NCBI RefSeq assembly: GCF_023100945.1
Contig: NZ_CP064689.1
Location: 4,880,001 to 4,944,000, forward strand
From: Bradyrhizobium sp. 200
GTDB taxonomy: Bacteria; Pseudomonadota; Alphaproteobacteria; Rhizobiales; Xanthobacteraceae
Direction: 5' to 3'
DNA length: 64,000 nucleotides
Position numbers and translations under genes: made by a program. The notes below the pieces were generated by a model. That model saw only the letters and a list, made by a program, of their open reading frames with translations, was not told the DNA's origin and made no database searches. Positions 44,392 through 53,570 of the stretch are shown piece after piece. The stretch's first letter is position 1. Each line of letters opens with the position of its first letter.

Positions 44392-44691
44392 TTGAAAAAG
44401 CCTGTTCACAACCCCCGCGAAGTGGCTGAAATCGTTGCAGTTCAGGCGCTGAGTTTTATTGCCGGCGATCCTGAAAGGCTGGGCTTGTTCCTGGCCGAAA
44501 GCGGGATCGGTCCGGAGACGCTGCGTACTGCGGCGGCCGACCCGCAATTTCTGGCCTCGGTGCTCGATTTTGTGATGCGGGACGACGCAACCGTAAATGC
44601 GTTTGCGAGCGCCTCACAACTGCATCCGACCAATATCGCCGCCGCCCGCCAGGTGCTGGGCGACCCGCACTGGGAGCGCGACGTGCCGTGA
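44392..44691 (+). CDS. DUF3572-family protein
   Basis: 99 residues from TTG 44392; no ATG or GTG is available nearer, and the family start (K-K-P then N-P-R-E) matches here. The body reads A-E-I-V-A-V-Q-A-L-S-F-I-A-G-D-P-E-R-L-G-L-F-L, then G-I-G-P-E-T-L-R and L-A-S-V-L-D-F-V-M, all helical. DUF3572 is an alphaproteobacterial family of unknown function, often next to divK or dinB. It overlaps dinB by 4 bases (GTGA), so expression of the polymerase is coupled to it. Confidence 0.88.
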   Translation: MKKPVHNPREVAEIVAVQALSFIAGDPERLGLFLAESGIGPETLRTAAADPQFLASVLDFVMRDDATVNAFASASQLHPTNIAAARQVLGDPHWERDVP

Positions 44692-45992
44692 TCGCACCGG
44701 CGCCAGCCTTTGACGGTCCGCGCGCGTTCTGCCGGGATTGCCTCGGCGACCTCGATATCAAGGCCAGGCGGTGCGGCGAATGCGGTTCGCCGCGCCTCGT
44801 CCGCCACCATGCCCTGCCCTCGCTGACGCTGGCGCATATCGATTGCGACGCGTTCTACGCCACCGTCGAGAAGCGCGATAATCCCGATATTGCCGACAAG
44901 CCTGTCATCATCGGCGGCGGCAAGCGCGGCGTGGTGTCGGCCGCCTGCTACGTCTCGCGAACCTATGGCGTTCGCTCGGCGATGCCGATGTTCAAGGCCT
45001 TGGCGCTCTGCCCGCAGGCGGTCGTGATCCCGCCCGATATGGCCAAATATGTCCGCGTCGGCCGCGAGGTGCGCCACGCCATGCAGACGCTGACGCCTTT
45101 GGTGGAACCGCTGTCGATCGACGAGGCGTTCCTGGATCTTGCCGGCACCCAGCGCGTTCACGGCATGATCCCGGCAAAGGTGCTGGCGCGCTTTGCCCGC
45201 GACGTCGAGCGCGACATCGGGATCACGGTGTCCGTCGGCCTGTCCTGCAACAAGTTTTTGGCCAAGATCGCCTCGGATCTCGACAAGCCGCGCGGCTTTG
45301 CCGCCCTCGACCAGATCGAGGCCCGCGAGATGCTGGCGGACAGGCCGGTCGGCTTCATTTACGGCGTCGGACCTGCGACCCAGGAAAAGCTGCTGCAGCG
45401 GGGTTTTCGCACCATTGCCGACCTGCAGCGCGCCGACGAGGTCGAGTTGATGAAGCAGTTCGGCGGCGAAGGCCGCCGGCTCTGGCGGCTGGCGCGCGGC
45501 ATCGACGACCGCAGCGTGGTGCCGGATCGCGGCGCCAAGACGATATCGAGCGAAACCACGTTCGAAACCGACATAAGGGATTTCGCCACGCTGGAACGGC
45601 TGTTGTGGCGGCTGTCGGAAAAAGTGTCGTCGCGGCTGAAGAACGGCAATCTCGCCGGTCTCACCATTACGCTGAAGCTGAAGACCGCCGATTTCCGGCA
45701 ACGCACCCGCTCGCAATCGATTCAGGCGCCGACCCAGCTCGCCGCGAAGATTTTTGCGGTGTCGCGTGAAATGCTGGCAAAGGAGATCGACGGCACCGCC
45801 TTCCGCCTGATGGGCACCGGCGTCAGCGCGCTGCGCGAGGGATCCCTGGCCGACGATAGCGACATGCTCGACCGCCGCTCCGCCCATGCCGAGCGCGCCA
45901 TGGATGACTTGCGGAAAAAGTTCGGCAATGCCGCTGTCATCCGGGGCATCGCATATAAGGGGCCGGCGAAGGAGGAGGACGAGGAGGAGTAG
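44688..45992 (+). CDS. dinB: DNA polymerase IV (Y family) with N-terminal zinc ribbon
   Basis: 434 residues from GTG 44688. Before the polymerase fold there is a 40-residue extension with C15-x-x-C18 and C29-x-x-C32, a zinc-ribbon pattern. The Y-family core begins L-A-H-I-D-C-D-A-F-Y-A-T-V-E with the first metal Asp52, and S-I-D-E-A-F-L-D supplies the next acidic pair. The little-finger domain follows, and the C-terminus is acidic (K-E-E-D-E-E-E) rather than a clear beta-clamp motif. The enzyme performs error-prone translesion synthesis. I saw no LexA box directly upstream of the DUF3572-dinB unit. Confidence 0.95.
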   Translation: MIAPAPAFDGPRAFCRDCLGDLDIKARRCGECGSPRLVRHHALPSLTLAHIDCDAFYATVEKRDNPDIADKPVIIGGGKRGVVSAACYVSRTYGVRSAMPMFKALALCPQAVVIPPDMAKYVRVGREVRHAMQTLTPLVEPLSIDEAFLDLAGTQRVHGMIPAKVLARFARDVERDIGITVSVGLSCNKFLAKIASDLDKPRGFAALDQIEAREMLADRPVGFIYGVGPATQEKLLQRGFRTIADLQRADEVELMKQFGGEGRRLWRLARGIDDRSVVPDRGAKTISSETTFETDIRDFATLERLLWRLSEKVSSRLKNGNLAGLTITLKLKTADFRQRTRSQSIQAPTQLAAKIFAVSREMLAKEIDGTAFRLMGTGVSALREGSLADDSDMLDRRSAHAERAMDDLRKKFGNAAVIRGIAYKGPAKEEDEEE

Positions 45993-46008
45993 CGCACCGG
46001 CCCCTCCA

Positions 46009-46087
46009 CGTCATTGCGAGCGCAAGCGAAGCAATCCATGGCGCCGCAAGCGGAGAGATGGATTGCTTCGCTTCGCTCGCAATGACG
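46009..46087. repeat. palindromic repeat ('CGTCATTGCGAGCG' family)
   Basis: The left arm starts CGTCATTGCGAGCGCAAGCG and continues to CAATCCAT. The right arm, 46058-46087, is the near-complement ending CTCGCAATGACG. This type is common between genes in Bradyrhizobium. It lies between the convergent dinB and RidA genes and may act as a shared 3'-end structure. Confidence 0.85.
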
Positions 46088-46093
46088 GAGTGG

Positions 46094-46495
46094 TCAATCG
46101 ACGACGGCCACGGCCTCGATCTCGATCAGCCATTCGGGGGCCGCAAGCGCCGTTACACCGACGAGCGTGCTCGCCGGCGGCTCCATGCCTTCAAAGAACG
46201 CCGAGCGCGCCTTGCCGATGATGGGACGAAGCTCCGGCTTGTAGCCGACGACGAAGGTGGTGATCTTCACGATATTGGCGTAACTCGCACCGGCGGCCTT
46301 CAGCGCCAGACCGATATTGTGCATCACTTGCGTCGTCTGCGCGGCCAGATCACCTTCGCCGACCACCCGTCCCTCGTCGTCGGTGGCCACCTGTCCCGCG
46401 ATATAGATCGTGCGCGCCCCCGACGCGACGACGACGTGGGAATAAGCCGGATTGTGGTGAAGGCCGCTTGGCCTGATATGTTCGAGCTTGCTCAT
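46094..46495 (-). CDS. RidA-family protein
   Basis: 133 residues. The RidA fold is recognisable from G-A-R-T-I-Y-I-A-G-Q-V-A-T-D-D-E-G-R-V-V-G-E-G-D-L, Q-V-M-H-N-I-G-L-A-L-K-A-A-G, and V-T-A-L-A-A-P-E-W-L-I-E-I-E-A-V-A. The Arg in position R-S-A-F-F is a substrate-binding arginine of true imine deaminases only in some groups, so activity on 2-aminoacrylate is not certain. It is convergent with dinB and lies downstream of the GYD gene on the same strand. Confidence 0.9.
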   Translation of the reverse strand: MSKLEHIRPSGLHHNPAYSHVVVASGARTIYIAGQVATDDEGRVVGEGDLAAQTTQVMHNIGLALKAAGASYANIVKITTFVVGYKPELRPIIGKARSAFFEGMEPPASTLVGVTALAAPEWLIEIEAVAVVD

Positions 46496-46594
46496 GTTTT
46501 TGCCTCCCTGACCTGTATGATGGGCCGAAGCGTATCCGGGTCCGGCGCGCTCGACCAGACTGGTCTTCGCAGGATGCTCTGCGCGTCCTGGCCG

Positions 46595-46888
46595 TCAGAG
46601 CATCTTGCCGACAACCTTGGCCATGTCCGCCGCCGAGAAGGCACGCAACGACTCGGTGCGAACATTGCCCAGGGCGCCAAGACTCAAGCTAAGCGTCATG
46701 GCGGAAAATTCATCCGGCGCATCGAGGACTGTCACAACATCATATCGTCCCTGCGTCCAGAAAAGCTCCTTTACGGTGATCCCGAAGGTCTCGGCCATTT
46801 TCTTGAAAGCCTCTGCCCGCTTCGGCGAGTCCTTGGCGGCGCGGATTCCCTGGTCGGTGAAGTTGCCAAGCACGACATAAGTTGCCAT
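46595..46888 (-). CDS. GYD-domain protein
   Basis: 97 residues. The family opening A-T-Y-V-V-L-G-N-F-T-D-Q-G-I and the motif W-T-Q-G-R-Y-D-V-V-T-V-L-D-A-P-D, where G-R-Y-D replaces the literal G-x-Y-D, identify it. A dimeric ferredoxin-like alpha/beta fold is expected. The role of GYD proteins is unknown. The RidA-family gene follows about 100 bases downstream on the same strand. Confidence 0.9.
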   Translation of the reverse strand: MATYVVLGNFTDQGIRAAKDSPKRAEAFKKMAETFGITVKELFWTQGRYDVVTVLDAPDEFSAMTLSLSLGALGNVRTESLRAFSAADMAKVVGKML

Positions 46889-47015
46889 CGTGGCTCTCCC
46901 TGGTTGTCGGATTCAGTCGAACCTCTAGCCAATCGTCCGGCTGCATCGATAGATCAGCGATCTTGACCCGTCGGGCGTCATCACGCGATTGGCTTGTTGC
47001 CGGCAACAACCAAAG

Positions 47016-47780
47016 TCACGTCGCTTCGTTCCGCCGCCCGGGCAGATGGCCAAGCAAATCCATCGGGAGCGGAAAGACCACGGTCGAGGATCGCTCGCCG
47101 GCAATGTCGTGCAGCGCCGCGAAGTAGCGAAGCTGCATCGCCTGCGGCTCGCGCGCAAGCGTTCGTCCGGCCTCGACAAGCTTCTCGGCGGCTTGCTGCT
47201 CGCCCATCGCATTGATCACCTTGGCGCGTCGCAACCGCTCCGCCTCGGCCTGCTTGGCAATCGCGCGCACCATGGTTTCATTGAGATCGATATCCTTGAT
47301 CTCGACGGTGGTGACCTTGATGCCCCAGACGTCGGTCTGCTGATCGAGGATCTCCTGAACATCGGCATTGAGCCGGTCCCGTTCGGCGAGCATCTCGTCC
47401 AGTTCGTGCTTGCCGAGCACCGAGCGCAGCGTGGTCTGCGCCAGTTGGCTGGTTGCGGCCATGTAATCACCGACCTTGATGATCGCGCGCTCGGGATCGA
47501 TGATGCGGAAGTAAAGAACGGCATTGACCTTGACCGAAACGTTGTCGCGCGAAATCACGTCCTGCGGCGGCACCACCTGTACCATCACCCTGAGGTCGGC
47601 CTTCACCATCTGCTGCACAACTGGGATCAGGATGATGAGTCCCGGGCCCTTCACCCCAGTGAAGCGGCCGAGCGTGAAGATGACGCCGCGCTCGTATTCC
47701 CGCAGGATACGAATGGCGGAGGCTAAAAATAGGATTACGATTACCGCAAGCGACGCATAGGTCAGATATTCAAGCATCAT
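47016..47780 (-). CDS. slipin (SPFH/Band 7 stomatin-like) membrane protein
   Basis: 254 residues. A hydrophobic N-terminal hairpin ([16 protein letters not shown]) is followed by [38 protein letters not shown], and the coiled-coil [15 protein letters not shown]. It would form oligomers on the inner membrane. The upstream NfeD gene overlaps it by 11 bases, and slipin/NfeD pairs are known partners, the NfeD protease cleaving the stomatin C-terminus in archaeal examples. Confidence 0.93.
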   Translation of the reverse strand: MMLEYLTYASLAVIVILFLASAIRILREYERGVIFTLGRFTGVKGPGLIILIPVVQQMVKADLRVMVQVVPPQDVISRDNVSVKVNAVLYFRIIDPERAIIKVGDYMAATSQLAQTTLRSVLGKHELDEMLAERDRLNADVQEILDQQTDVWGIKVTTVEIKDIDLNETMVRAIAKQAEAERLRRAKVINAMGEQQAAEKLVEAGRTLAREPQAMQLRYFAALHDIAGERSSTVVFPLPMDLLGHLPGRRNEAT

Positions 47781-49179
47781 GACGTACCTCCTTGCCGATC
47801 AGCGTCGGCCGGCGCCGCACCACCAGCGTCAAATCTATGATGTTGGCCACCTCGACCACCTCTCCCGGCTTGAAGGTTTCAGCGCCGCGCGCTTGCCAGC
47901 GTTCACCTTGCGCAAAGACGTGGCCCTCGTTCTCGGACCAGTCGATGACCTCTGCAGATAGGCCACGCATGGCTTGTGCACCGACCCGTACCGGACCCTT
48001 GCCGGCGCGCCGAAGCGATCTGAGTACGACGAGAACAAGACCTATAAACATTGCCGCCGTGATGCCGACGACCGGCCATGACACCCGGTAGCCCGGCGCT
48101 TCTACGTCGAAGAGCATAATCGCTCCGAGCACAAAGGCGATGATGCCGCCGAGGCCGAGAACCACGGTCGGGTTGAAGACTTCGATGGTCAGAAGCACGA
48201 TCCCGAGCACCATCAAGCCGAGACCGGCGTAGTTTATCGGCAGCAGGTTGAGGGCATAGAGGCCAAGCAGCAGGCAGATCGTGCCTACAACCCCGGGAGC
48301 GACCGCGCCGGGCGAAGTGAATTCGAAAATCAAGCCATAGACGCCGACCAGAAGCAAAATCAACGCGACGTTAGGATTGGTGATGACCGCGAGGAATCGC
48401 AAGATCCATCCGGGATCGATGGCTTCGCGCGTGGCATCCCGGGTTGCCAGATGCCGCATCTCGCCACCCGTAACCTCGACTACGCGACCATCTATTTGCC
48501 TAAGCAGTTCGGCCTGGTCGCGTGCGACGAGATCGATGACTTTCGCCTGCAAGGCGGCGTTGGCGGAAAGGCTTTCGGCCTCGCGCACCGCCTTCTCGCC
48601 CCAATCGGCGTTGCGGCCACGCAGTTCGGCAAGACTGCGGATCAAGGCGACAGCGTCGTTCGTCGCCTTCGCCGTCATGGCATCCTTCGTCTTCGGCTTC
48701 TGGTCGCCGCCGTTCTTCTTGTCCTTATCGCTCTTGTCAGGGCCAGCGTCCGGCAGGCCCGGCAGCGGGCCGCCGATCTGCACTGGCGTCGCCGCGCCGA
48801 GATTGGTGCCCGGCGCCATTGCCGCGATATGCGTGGCGTAGAGGATATAGGTCCCGGCGCTGGCCGCATGGGCTCCCGAGGGCGCAACGTAACCGATGAC
48901 AGGAACGCGCGACGCCAGCACGTCTGCGATGATCTCGCGCATGCTGGTTGAGAGACCGCCCGGCGTATTCATGCGCAGAACGACAACCTCGGCGCGACGT
49001 TCGCTTGCCTTGGTCAAAGCATCCTTCACATAACGGGCCGTTGCCGGTCCGATCGCTCCGTCGACCGAGATGGTCAGCGCAAGCTTGCTGCTGGTCTCTC
49101 CCGCTGAGGCGACAAGGGGAGAGACAACCAGAGCTACGGCTGCACCGGCCGCAAGAAGAGCCGCCTGTACGATCTGCAC
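47770..49179 (-). CDS. NfeD-family membrane-bound serine protease (ClpP-like)
   Basis: 469 residues from GTG 49179, supported by GGGAG 8 bases upstream; an earlier TTG is less likely. A signal peptide or anchor is followed by a ClpP-class domain: [22 protein letters not shown], and [12 protein letters not shown] with the nucleophile Ser and, later, a Lys in K-A-T-N-D. Four to five membrane helices and the NfeD OB-fold domain ([19 protein letters not shown]) complete it. It overlaps the slipin start by 11 bases, so the proteins are co-made. Confidence 0.93.
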   Translation of the reverse strand: MQIVQAALLAAGAAVALVVSPLVASAGETSSKLALTISVDGAIGPATARYVKDALTKASERRAEVVVLRMNTPGGLSTSMREIIADVLASRVPVIGYVAPSGAHAASAGTYILYATHIAAMAPGTNLGAATPVQIGGPLPGLPDAGPDKSDKDKKNGGDQKPKTKDAMTAKATNDAVALIRSLAELRGRNADWGEKAVREAESLSANAALQAKVIDLVARDQAELLRQIDGRVVEVTGGEMRHLATRDATREAIDPGWILRFLAVITNPNVALILLLVGVYGLIFEFTSPGAVAPGVVGTICLLLGLYALNLLPINYAGLGLMVLGIVLLTIEVFNPTVVLGLGGIIAFVLGAIMLFDVEAPGYRVSWPVVGITAAMFIGLVLVVLRSLRRAGKGPVRVGAQAMRGLSAEVIDWSENEGHVFAQGERWQARGAETFKPGEVVEVANIIDLTLVVRRRPTLIGKEVRHDA

Positions 49180-49319
49180 AGCAAGGACTCCCTTATCGAG
49201 ATGATATGGGGCGTCATCCTCGAACCTCAATATGCCCGGGATTGGCGGTCCGCAGCGTTTCCCGATGAATCGGGCTCGCGGGGGTCAGCCTTCACCATCG
49301 TGGAAACGGCACAGCGTCA

Positions 49320-49553
49320 GTGGTATATCCAGGCATGGCAAACGGTCAGGTCGTCCTCGTAACAACTGAACCGTTGGGAGGCGGTTCACCCGTTCGCTCG
49401 GTCTACTACGTGGCTGAACAGGATCCGGCAAAGGCCGAGGCAATTGTCGCCGCAATGATGGCCCCGAACGAAAGGGTTGAAGCCTGGGGGCCGCTTCCGG
49501 AGGTAGCTGTCAAGGCGCTCGGATTGAAGCCCGGCGACTTCACGCGCGGATAG
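49320..49553 (+). CDS. 77-residue small protein of unknown function
   Basis: From GTG 49320; ATG 49335 is an alternative start and neither has a strong ribosome site. The body G-Q-V-V-L-V-T-T-E-P-L-G-G-G, V-R-S-V-Y-Y-V-A-E-Q-D-P-A-K-A-E-A-I-V-A, and V-K-A-L-G-L-K-P-G-D-F has the regular alternation of a small alpha/beta fold. There is no signal peptide. It stands alone between the divergent NfeD operon and the convergent EipB gene. Codon use looks like the surrounding genes. Confidence 0.65.
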   Translation: MVYPGMANGQVVLVTTEPLGGGSPVRSVYYVAEQDPAKAEAIVAAMMAPNERVEAWGPLPEVAVKALGLKPGDFTRG

Positions 49554-49641
49554 CGTTCGAGAAGCTCCAGACCCCGGATTCGCGCTAATGCGCGCTCTTA
49601 GATGCGCAATTGCGCATCGGGGGATGACCGGCTTTCGCCGG

Positions 49642-50508
49642 TCACTTGCACGGCTTGGAATCCCTGACGTCGAACCGGCCCATCGCGCCCGCGATCACAA
49701 AATCGTTGTAATCGAGCACCAGCGCGCGGGAGACGCCGTTCTCGAACAGCTCGAACGACATCGCGTAAACCGGCGTCTGCTCGCCTTCCTTCGTCTTGGC
49801 GTCGCGGTCGTAATAGCTCACGGTCACGGGCCACCGGGTCAGCGTCTTCATCTGGTCGTTGGCGGTCGAGGGATCTGGGGAAGCGATGCTGCGGGTGCCC
49901 GGGATCGGCTGCCCGATCACCGACAGCGTATTGTAGACCTTCTCGCCATTGTCGGAGCCGTCATAGACCATCAGTTCCAGCACCGATTTGCCCTCGCGCG
50001 CCGCGGCGATGATGTGCTGGATCTGCTCGGTCGGGAACACGACCTTGCCGTCGAGTTCGAACGTCTTCGCAACCGGCTGTTTCAGCTTGACCGTGATGCG
50101 GTCGCCGACCCGTTCCGCCACGCCGTCGATCGGGGTGGAAGCGGCATCGTTCATGCGGGTGTCGATCTTGAAGCGGTAGCTCTTGCCGGCGGCGTCTTCC
50201 CAGGAATGCGAGCGCAGATCGCTGAGCGTCAGCTTGCCCTCGCCGCTGTCGAGTTCGGACACCTGGCGGAATTCGGACGTGTAACCCTCGCAGGCGCTGC
50301 CCGAAAAATTATAGAGGATGCGCCCGCGCGCCCCTGATATCGCGTTGGTCCCGCGCGATTTGACGAGCTTCAAGTCATACAGCGCCTGATGGGAAAGAAA
50401 CGGCCCGCCGGCGCCTGCCAGAGCCGGTTCGCTGGCGAAGCCTGAGAGCAAAGTGGCGGCGGCCGAGAACACCAAAGCACGAACCGGAACCGGAAACGAG
50501 CGAGCCAT
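49642..50508 (-). CDS. eipB: EipB-family periplasmic protein (DUF1849)
   Basis: 288 residues with a signal peptide (V-R-A-L-V-F-S-A-A-A-T-L-L-S-G-F-A) followed by L-S-H-Q-A-L-Y-D-L-K-L, S-G-A-R-G-R-I-L-Y-N-F-S-G-S-A-C-E-G-Y, and near the end V-S-Y-Y-D. A late Cys in D-S-K-P-C-K could pair with the Cys in S-A-C-E. In Brucella, EipB is a beta-spiral periplasmic protein needed for envelope integrity. It is monocistronic here and conserved over its full length. Confidence 0.9.
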   Translation of the reverse strand: MARSFPVPVRALVFSAAATLLSGFASEPALAGAGGPFLSHQALYDLKLVKSRGTNAISGARGRILYNFSGSACEGYTSEFRQVSELDSGEGKLTLSDLRSHSWEDAAGKSYRFKIDTRMNDAASTPIDGVAERVGDRITVKLKQPVAKTFELDGKVVFPTEQIQHIIAAAREGKSVLELMVYDGSDNGEKVYNTLSVIGQPIPGTRSIASPDPSTANDQMKTLTRWPVTVSYYDRDAKTKEGEQTPVYAMSFELFENGVSRALVLDYNDFVIAGAMGRFDVRDSKPCK

Positions 50509-50839
50509 GTCCTGTTTTTTCCTCGATGAAGATTCGTTACATTAGAGCGTTTTCAAGCGAAGTGGAAACCGGTTCGCGTTAAGAAAACGCGTCAAATCAT
50601 GAATCTAGAGCCAAGGCTCTAGTGATGGCCCTATTGCGTCGCAACTAGGGCGATGCCCCGGAAACGCAGGAATTTGACGCCGGAGAGCCTTGCTTTTCGG
50701 CAATTTTACGGGGCGATTTTTGCACTGGCCGCGGGCCACTCACCACCGATCCGCCCTCGCTTGCAACCGGCGGCGCGATGCGCGAAACAGTGCAGCCTGA
50801 TTTCGGATCGGGACAGTCAATCAATCGGGGAAGAAAAAC
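50509..50839. other. intergenic region upstream of RidA gene
   Basis: The 331 bases between divergent EipB and RidA genes hold one dispersed palindrome (50545-50596, listed separately), a short inverted repeat CTAGAGCC/GGCTCTAG (about 50604-50621), and presumably both promoters. I see no coding frame worth calling. Confidence 0.5.
50545..50596. repeat. dispersed repeat ('GAGCGTTTTCAAGCG' family), copy 1
   Basis: Begins GAGCGTTTTCAAGCGAAGTG and runs through ACCGGTTCGCGT to AAGAAAACGCGTCAAA. A near-identical copy in inverse orientation lies at 53481-53533. The arms GCGTTTTC and GAAAACGC are complementary, so each copy folds to a hairpin. Confidence 0.85.
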
Positions 50840-51307
50840 ATGGCGGGTACGGTCGAACAGAAGCTGGCGGCGCAAGGCATCGTCCTGAACGAGCCGCGTA
50901 CCCCGATGGCGAACTACGTCGGCTTCGTGCGTACGGGCAATTTGCTGTTCGTCTCCGGGCAGGTGTGCGCCGACGCGGAAGGCAAGCTGATCGCCAAGGG
51001 CAAATTGGGCGCCGGCGTCACCATTGAACAGGGCTATGCGGCGGCTCAAGGCTGCGGCGTCAACCTGCTGGCGCAGGTCAAGGCAGCGCTGGGCGATCTC
51101 GACAAGGTGGTCCGCGTGGTCAGGCTCGGCGGTTTCATCAATTCCACGCCCGACTTCCTCGACGGACCCAAGGTGCTCAACGGCACCTCCGACCTGATGG
51201 TCACCGCCTTCGGCGACAAGGGCCGGCACGCCCGCACCACCGTCGGCGTCGCCTCCCTGCCCTCGGATGCCGCCGTCGAGGTCGACGCCATCTTCGAGGT
51301 GTCCTGA
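50840..51307 (+). CDS. RidA-family protein
   Basis: 155 residues, the longer YjgF variety. It shows the family pattern G-N-L-L-F-V-S-G-Q-V-C-A-D-A-E-G-K-L-I-A-K-G-K-L-G, A-Q-G-C-G-V-N-L-L-A-Q-V-K-A-A-L-G-D-L, and A-R-T-T-V-G-V-A-S-L-P-S-D-A-A-V-E-V-D-A. The R-T-T-V-G and final acidic segment belong to the Rid3/Rid-like groups with deaminase-type pockets. It starts behind GGGGAAGA. The GDPD gene starts 13 bases after it, so the two are probably cotranscribed. Confidence 0.93.
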   Translation: MAGTVEQKLAAQGIVLNEPRTPMANYVGFVRTGNLLFVSGQVCADAEGKLIAKGKLGAGVTIEQGYAAAQGCGVNLLAQVKAALGDLDKVVRVVRLGGFINSTPDFLDGPKVLNGTSDLMVTAFGDKGRHARTTVGVASLPSDAAVEVDAIFEVS

Positions 51308-51320
51308 GCGGAGCCCTCTC

Positions 51321-52073
51321 ATGCGTGCGCCGGATTGGCTGACGGCACGGCCGGTCGCCCATCGCGGCCTGCATGATATTACGCGCGGCATCGTCGAGAA
51401 CATGCCAGCGGCCGCGCAGGCCGCCATCGACGGTAATTTCGCCATCGAATGCGATATCCAGCTTTCGTCCGATGGCGAAGCGATGGTGCATCATGACAAT
51501 GCGCTTGGCCGCCTCACCGAGGGTTCCGGCGCATTGCTCGGCAAGACTGCCGCTGAACTGAAGGCCGTCAAGTTCAAGAATACCGACGAGCGGATGATGA
51601 CGCTCGGCGATCTCTGCGCGCTCGTCGCCGGCCGCGTGCCGCTGGTGATCGAGGTGAAAAGCCATTTCGATGGCGACCGCCGGCTGGTGAAGCGGATGGC
51701 GGAGGTGCTTAGCTCCTATTCCGGACCTGCGGTCGGCATGTCCTTTGATCCGGACCAGGTGGTGGCGCTGCGCGAATTGATTCCCGGCCGCGCCCGCGGC
51801 ATCGTCGCCGAGCACGAATATACCGCCGAGGAATGGCCGGAAGCGTCAGCCGAACAGCGCCGCGGCATGACGCATCTGCGCCATGCCTTCCGCACGCGGC
51901 CGCATTTCGTGGCCTATTGGGTGGATGAACTGCCCGCGGCCGCCCCCTGGATCGCCCGCAACGTCTTCAACCTGCCGCTGCTCGCCTGGACCGTGCGCAC
52001 GCCGGAGCAGCGCGCCCGCGCCGCGCGCTACGCCGACCAGATGATCTTCGAGGGGTTCCTGCCGGGAACCTGA
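51321..52073 (+). CDS. glycerophosphodiester phosphodiesterase
   Basis: 250 residues from ATG 51321. The GDPD motifs are P-V-A-H-R-G-L-H-D, then E-N-M-P-A-A-A-Q-A-A-I-D-G-N-F-A-I-E-C-D-I-Q, and V-H-H-D-N-A-L-G-R-L-T. The acidic metal ligands and the two catalytic His are in place. It hydrolyses glycerophosphodiesters to glycerol-3-phosphate and an alcohol. There is no signal peptide, so it is likely a cytosolic recycling enzyme. It lies just after the RidA-family gene. Confidence 0.95.
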   Translation: MRAPDWLTARPVAHRGLHDITRGIVENMPAAAQAAIDGNFAIECDIQLSSDGEAMVHHDNALGRLTEGSGALLGKTAAELKAVKFKNTDERMMTLGDLCALVAGRVPLVIEVKSHFDGDRRLVKRMAEVLSSYSGPAVGMSFDPDQVVALRELIPGRARGIVAEHEYTAEEWPEASAEQRRGMTHLRHAFRTRPHFVAYWVDELPAAAPWIARNVFNLPLLAWTVRTPEQRARAARYADQMIFEGFLPGT

Positions 52074-52180
52074 TACGCAGCCTCCCACCTTGAACTCGCC
52101 CGCCCGATGCACGATCTTTGCAAGGCGTTGGTCACATGGGCGATGGCTGATCGCATGATGGGACCGGTTTGAATTTCTAG

Positions 52181-53422
52181 ATGGCATCATCCGAAATCAC
52201 CCTCGAAGCCGTCCCCTCCGCCAGCGACATCAAGGCTGCGGAATGGGATGCCTGCGCCAATCCGGGCGGCGATCTGAGCGGTCTCGAAAATCTCGATACG
52301 CTGGCCCCGCGCGAGCTGCATTCCTGCGCCGTTTCAAAACCGGCCTATAACCCCTTCGTTTCCCACGCATTTTTCTCCGCCGCCGAAGCTTCCGGCTCGG
52401 CCTGCGCCCGCACCGGCTGGGGGCCGCGGCATCTCCTGGCACGGCTCGACGGCGAGATCGCCGGCATCGTGCCCTGCTATCTGAAAGCGCACTCGCAAGG
52501 CGAATATGTCTTCGACCGCGGCTGGGCCGATGCCTATGAGCGCGCGGGCGGGCGCTATTATCCGAAACTGCAGGCCTCGGTGCCCTTTACGCCCGCCACC
52601 GGTCCACGGCTGTTGATCCGCGACGACGTCGATCGCGAGCAGATCGGAACCGCGCTGGCGAGCGGGCTGATGGCGCTGTGCAACGCGACCGATGCCTCCT
52701 CCGTGCACGTGACCTTCGCCCGCGAGGCCGAGGCAAAGTTCTTAGGGCGACACGGCTTTCTGCTGCGCAACGACCAGCAGTTTCACTGGCACAATGAAGG
52801 CTACCGGACTTTTGACGATTTCCTGACTTCGCTGAATTCGCGCCACCGCAAGGCGATCAAGCGCGAACGCCGCGAGGCGGTGGCATCAGGAATCACCATC
52901 CACCATCTGACGGGAACCGACATTACCGAGGATGCCTGGGACGCGTTCTTCGCGTTCTACATGGAGACCGGCTCACGCAAATGGGGCCGCCCCTACCTCA
53001 CCCGCAAATTCTTCTCGCTGATCAGCGAGAGCATGAGCCGCGACGTGCTGCTGGTGATGGCCAAGCGCAGCGGCCGCTGGATCGCCGGCGCGATCAATTT
53101 CATCGGCTCCGACACGCTGTTCGGCCGCAACTGGGGCGCGGTCGAGCACCACCCGTTCCTGCATTTCGAGGTCTGCTACTATCAGGCGATCGATTTCGCG
53201 ATCCAGCGGGGGCTGAAGATCGTTGAGGCCGGCGCGCAGGGCGAGCACAAGCTGGCGCGCGGCTACCTGCCGCAAACCACCTACTCCGCGCACTTCATCG
53301 CCGACCCCGATCTGCGCCGCGCGATCGCCGACTATCTGAAGCGCGAGCGCGCCTATGTCGCGGAAGTCGGGCGCGAGCTGACCGATGCCGGACCGTTCCG
53401 CAAGGCCGCCGACGAGGCTTGA
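52181..53422 (+). CDS. GNAT-like protein (DUF482, peptidoglycan-bridge FemAB type)
   Basis: 413 residues. It has F-L-T-S-L-N-S-R-H-R-K-A-I-K-R-E-R-R-E-A in the middle, then W-D-A-F-F-A-F-Y-M-E-T-G-S-R-K-W-G-R-P-Y-L-T-R-K-F-F and E-A-G-A-Q-G-E-H-K-L-A-R-G-Y near the end, all hallmarks of the DUF482 family. These proteins have two GNAT-like halves. An acyl-transfer role in the envelope is inferred from distant similarity to FemAB. It has its own start region after the GDPD gene. Confidence 0.9.
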   Translation: MASSEITLEAVPSASDIKAAEWDACANPGGDLSGLENLDTLAPRELHSCAVSKPAYNPFVSHAFFSAAEASGSACARTGWGPRHLLARLDGEIAGIVPCYLKAHSQGEYVFDRGWADAYERAGGRYYPKLQASVPFTPATGPRLLIRDDVDREQIGTALASGLMALCNATDASSVHVTFAREAEAKFLGRHGFLLRNDQQFHWHNEGYRTFDDFLTSLNSRHRKAIKRERREAVASGITIHHLTGTDITEDAWDAFFAFYMETGSRKWGRPYLTRKFFSLISESMSRDVLLVMAKRSGRWIAGAINFIGSDTLFGRNWGAVEHHPFLHFEVCYYQAIDFAIQRGLKIVEAGAQGEHKLARGYLPQTTYSAHFIADPDLRRAIADYLKRERAYVAEVGRELTDAGPFRKAADEA

Positions 53423-53480
53423 CCTCGCCAAGCGGGAGCCCGGTTCTGACTGCATCAGAACCAAGCTCTCGTTTTATTTA

Positions 53481-53533
53481 TTTGACGCGTTTTCTTCACG
53501 CGAACCGGTATCCACTTCGCTTGAAAACGCTAT
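53481..53533. repeat. dispersed repeat ('GAGCGTTTTCAAGCG' family), copy 2 (inverted)
   Basis: Inverse of the element at 50545-50596: TTTGACGCGTTTTCTTCACG, then CGAACCGG, then CCACTTCGCTTGAAAACGC. The two copies differ at only a few positions. This one lies 60 bases after the DUF482 gene and 38 before the HIT gene start. Confidence 0.87.
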
Positions 53534-53570
53534 AGACGTGAAATTGAGATCAAACCTCGAGGGAAAAACC

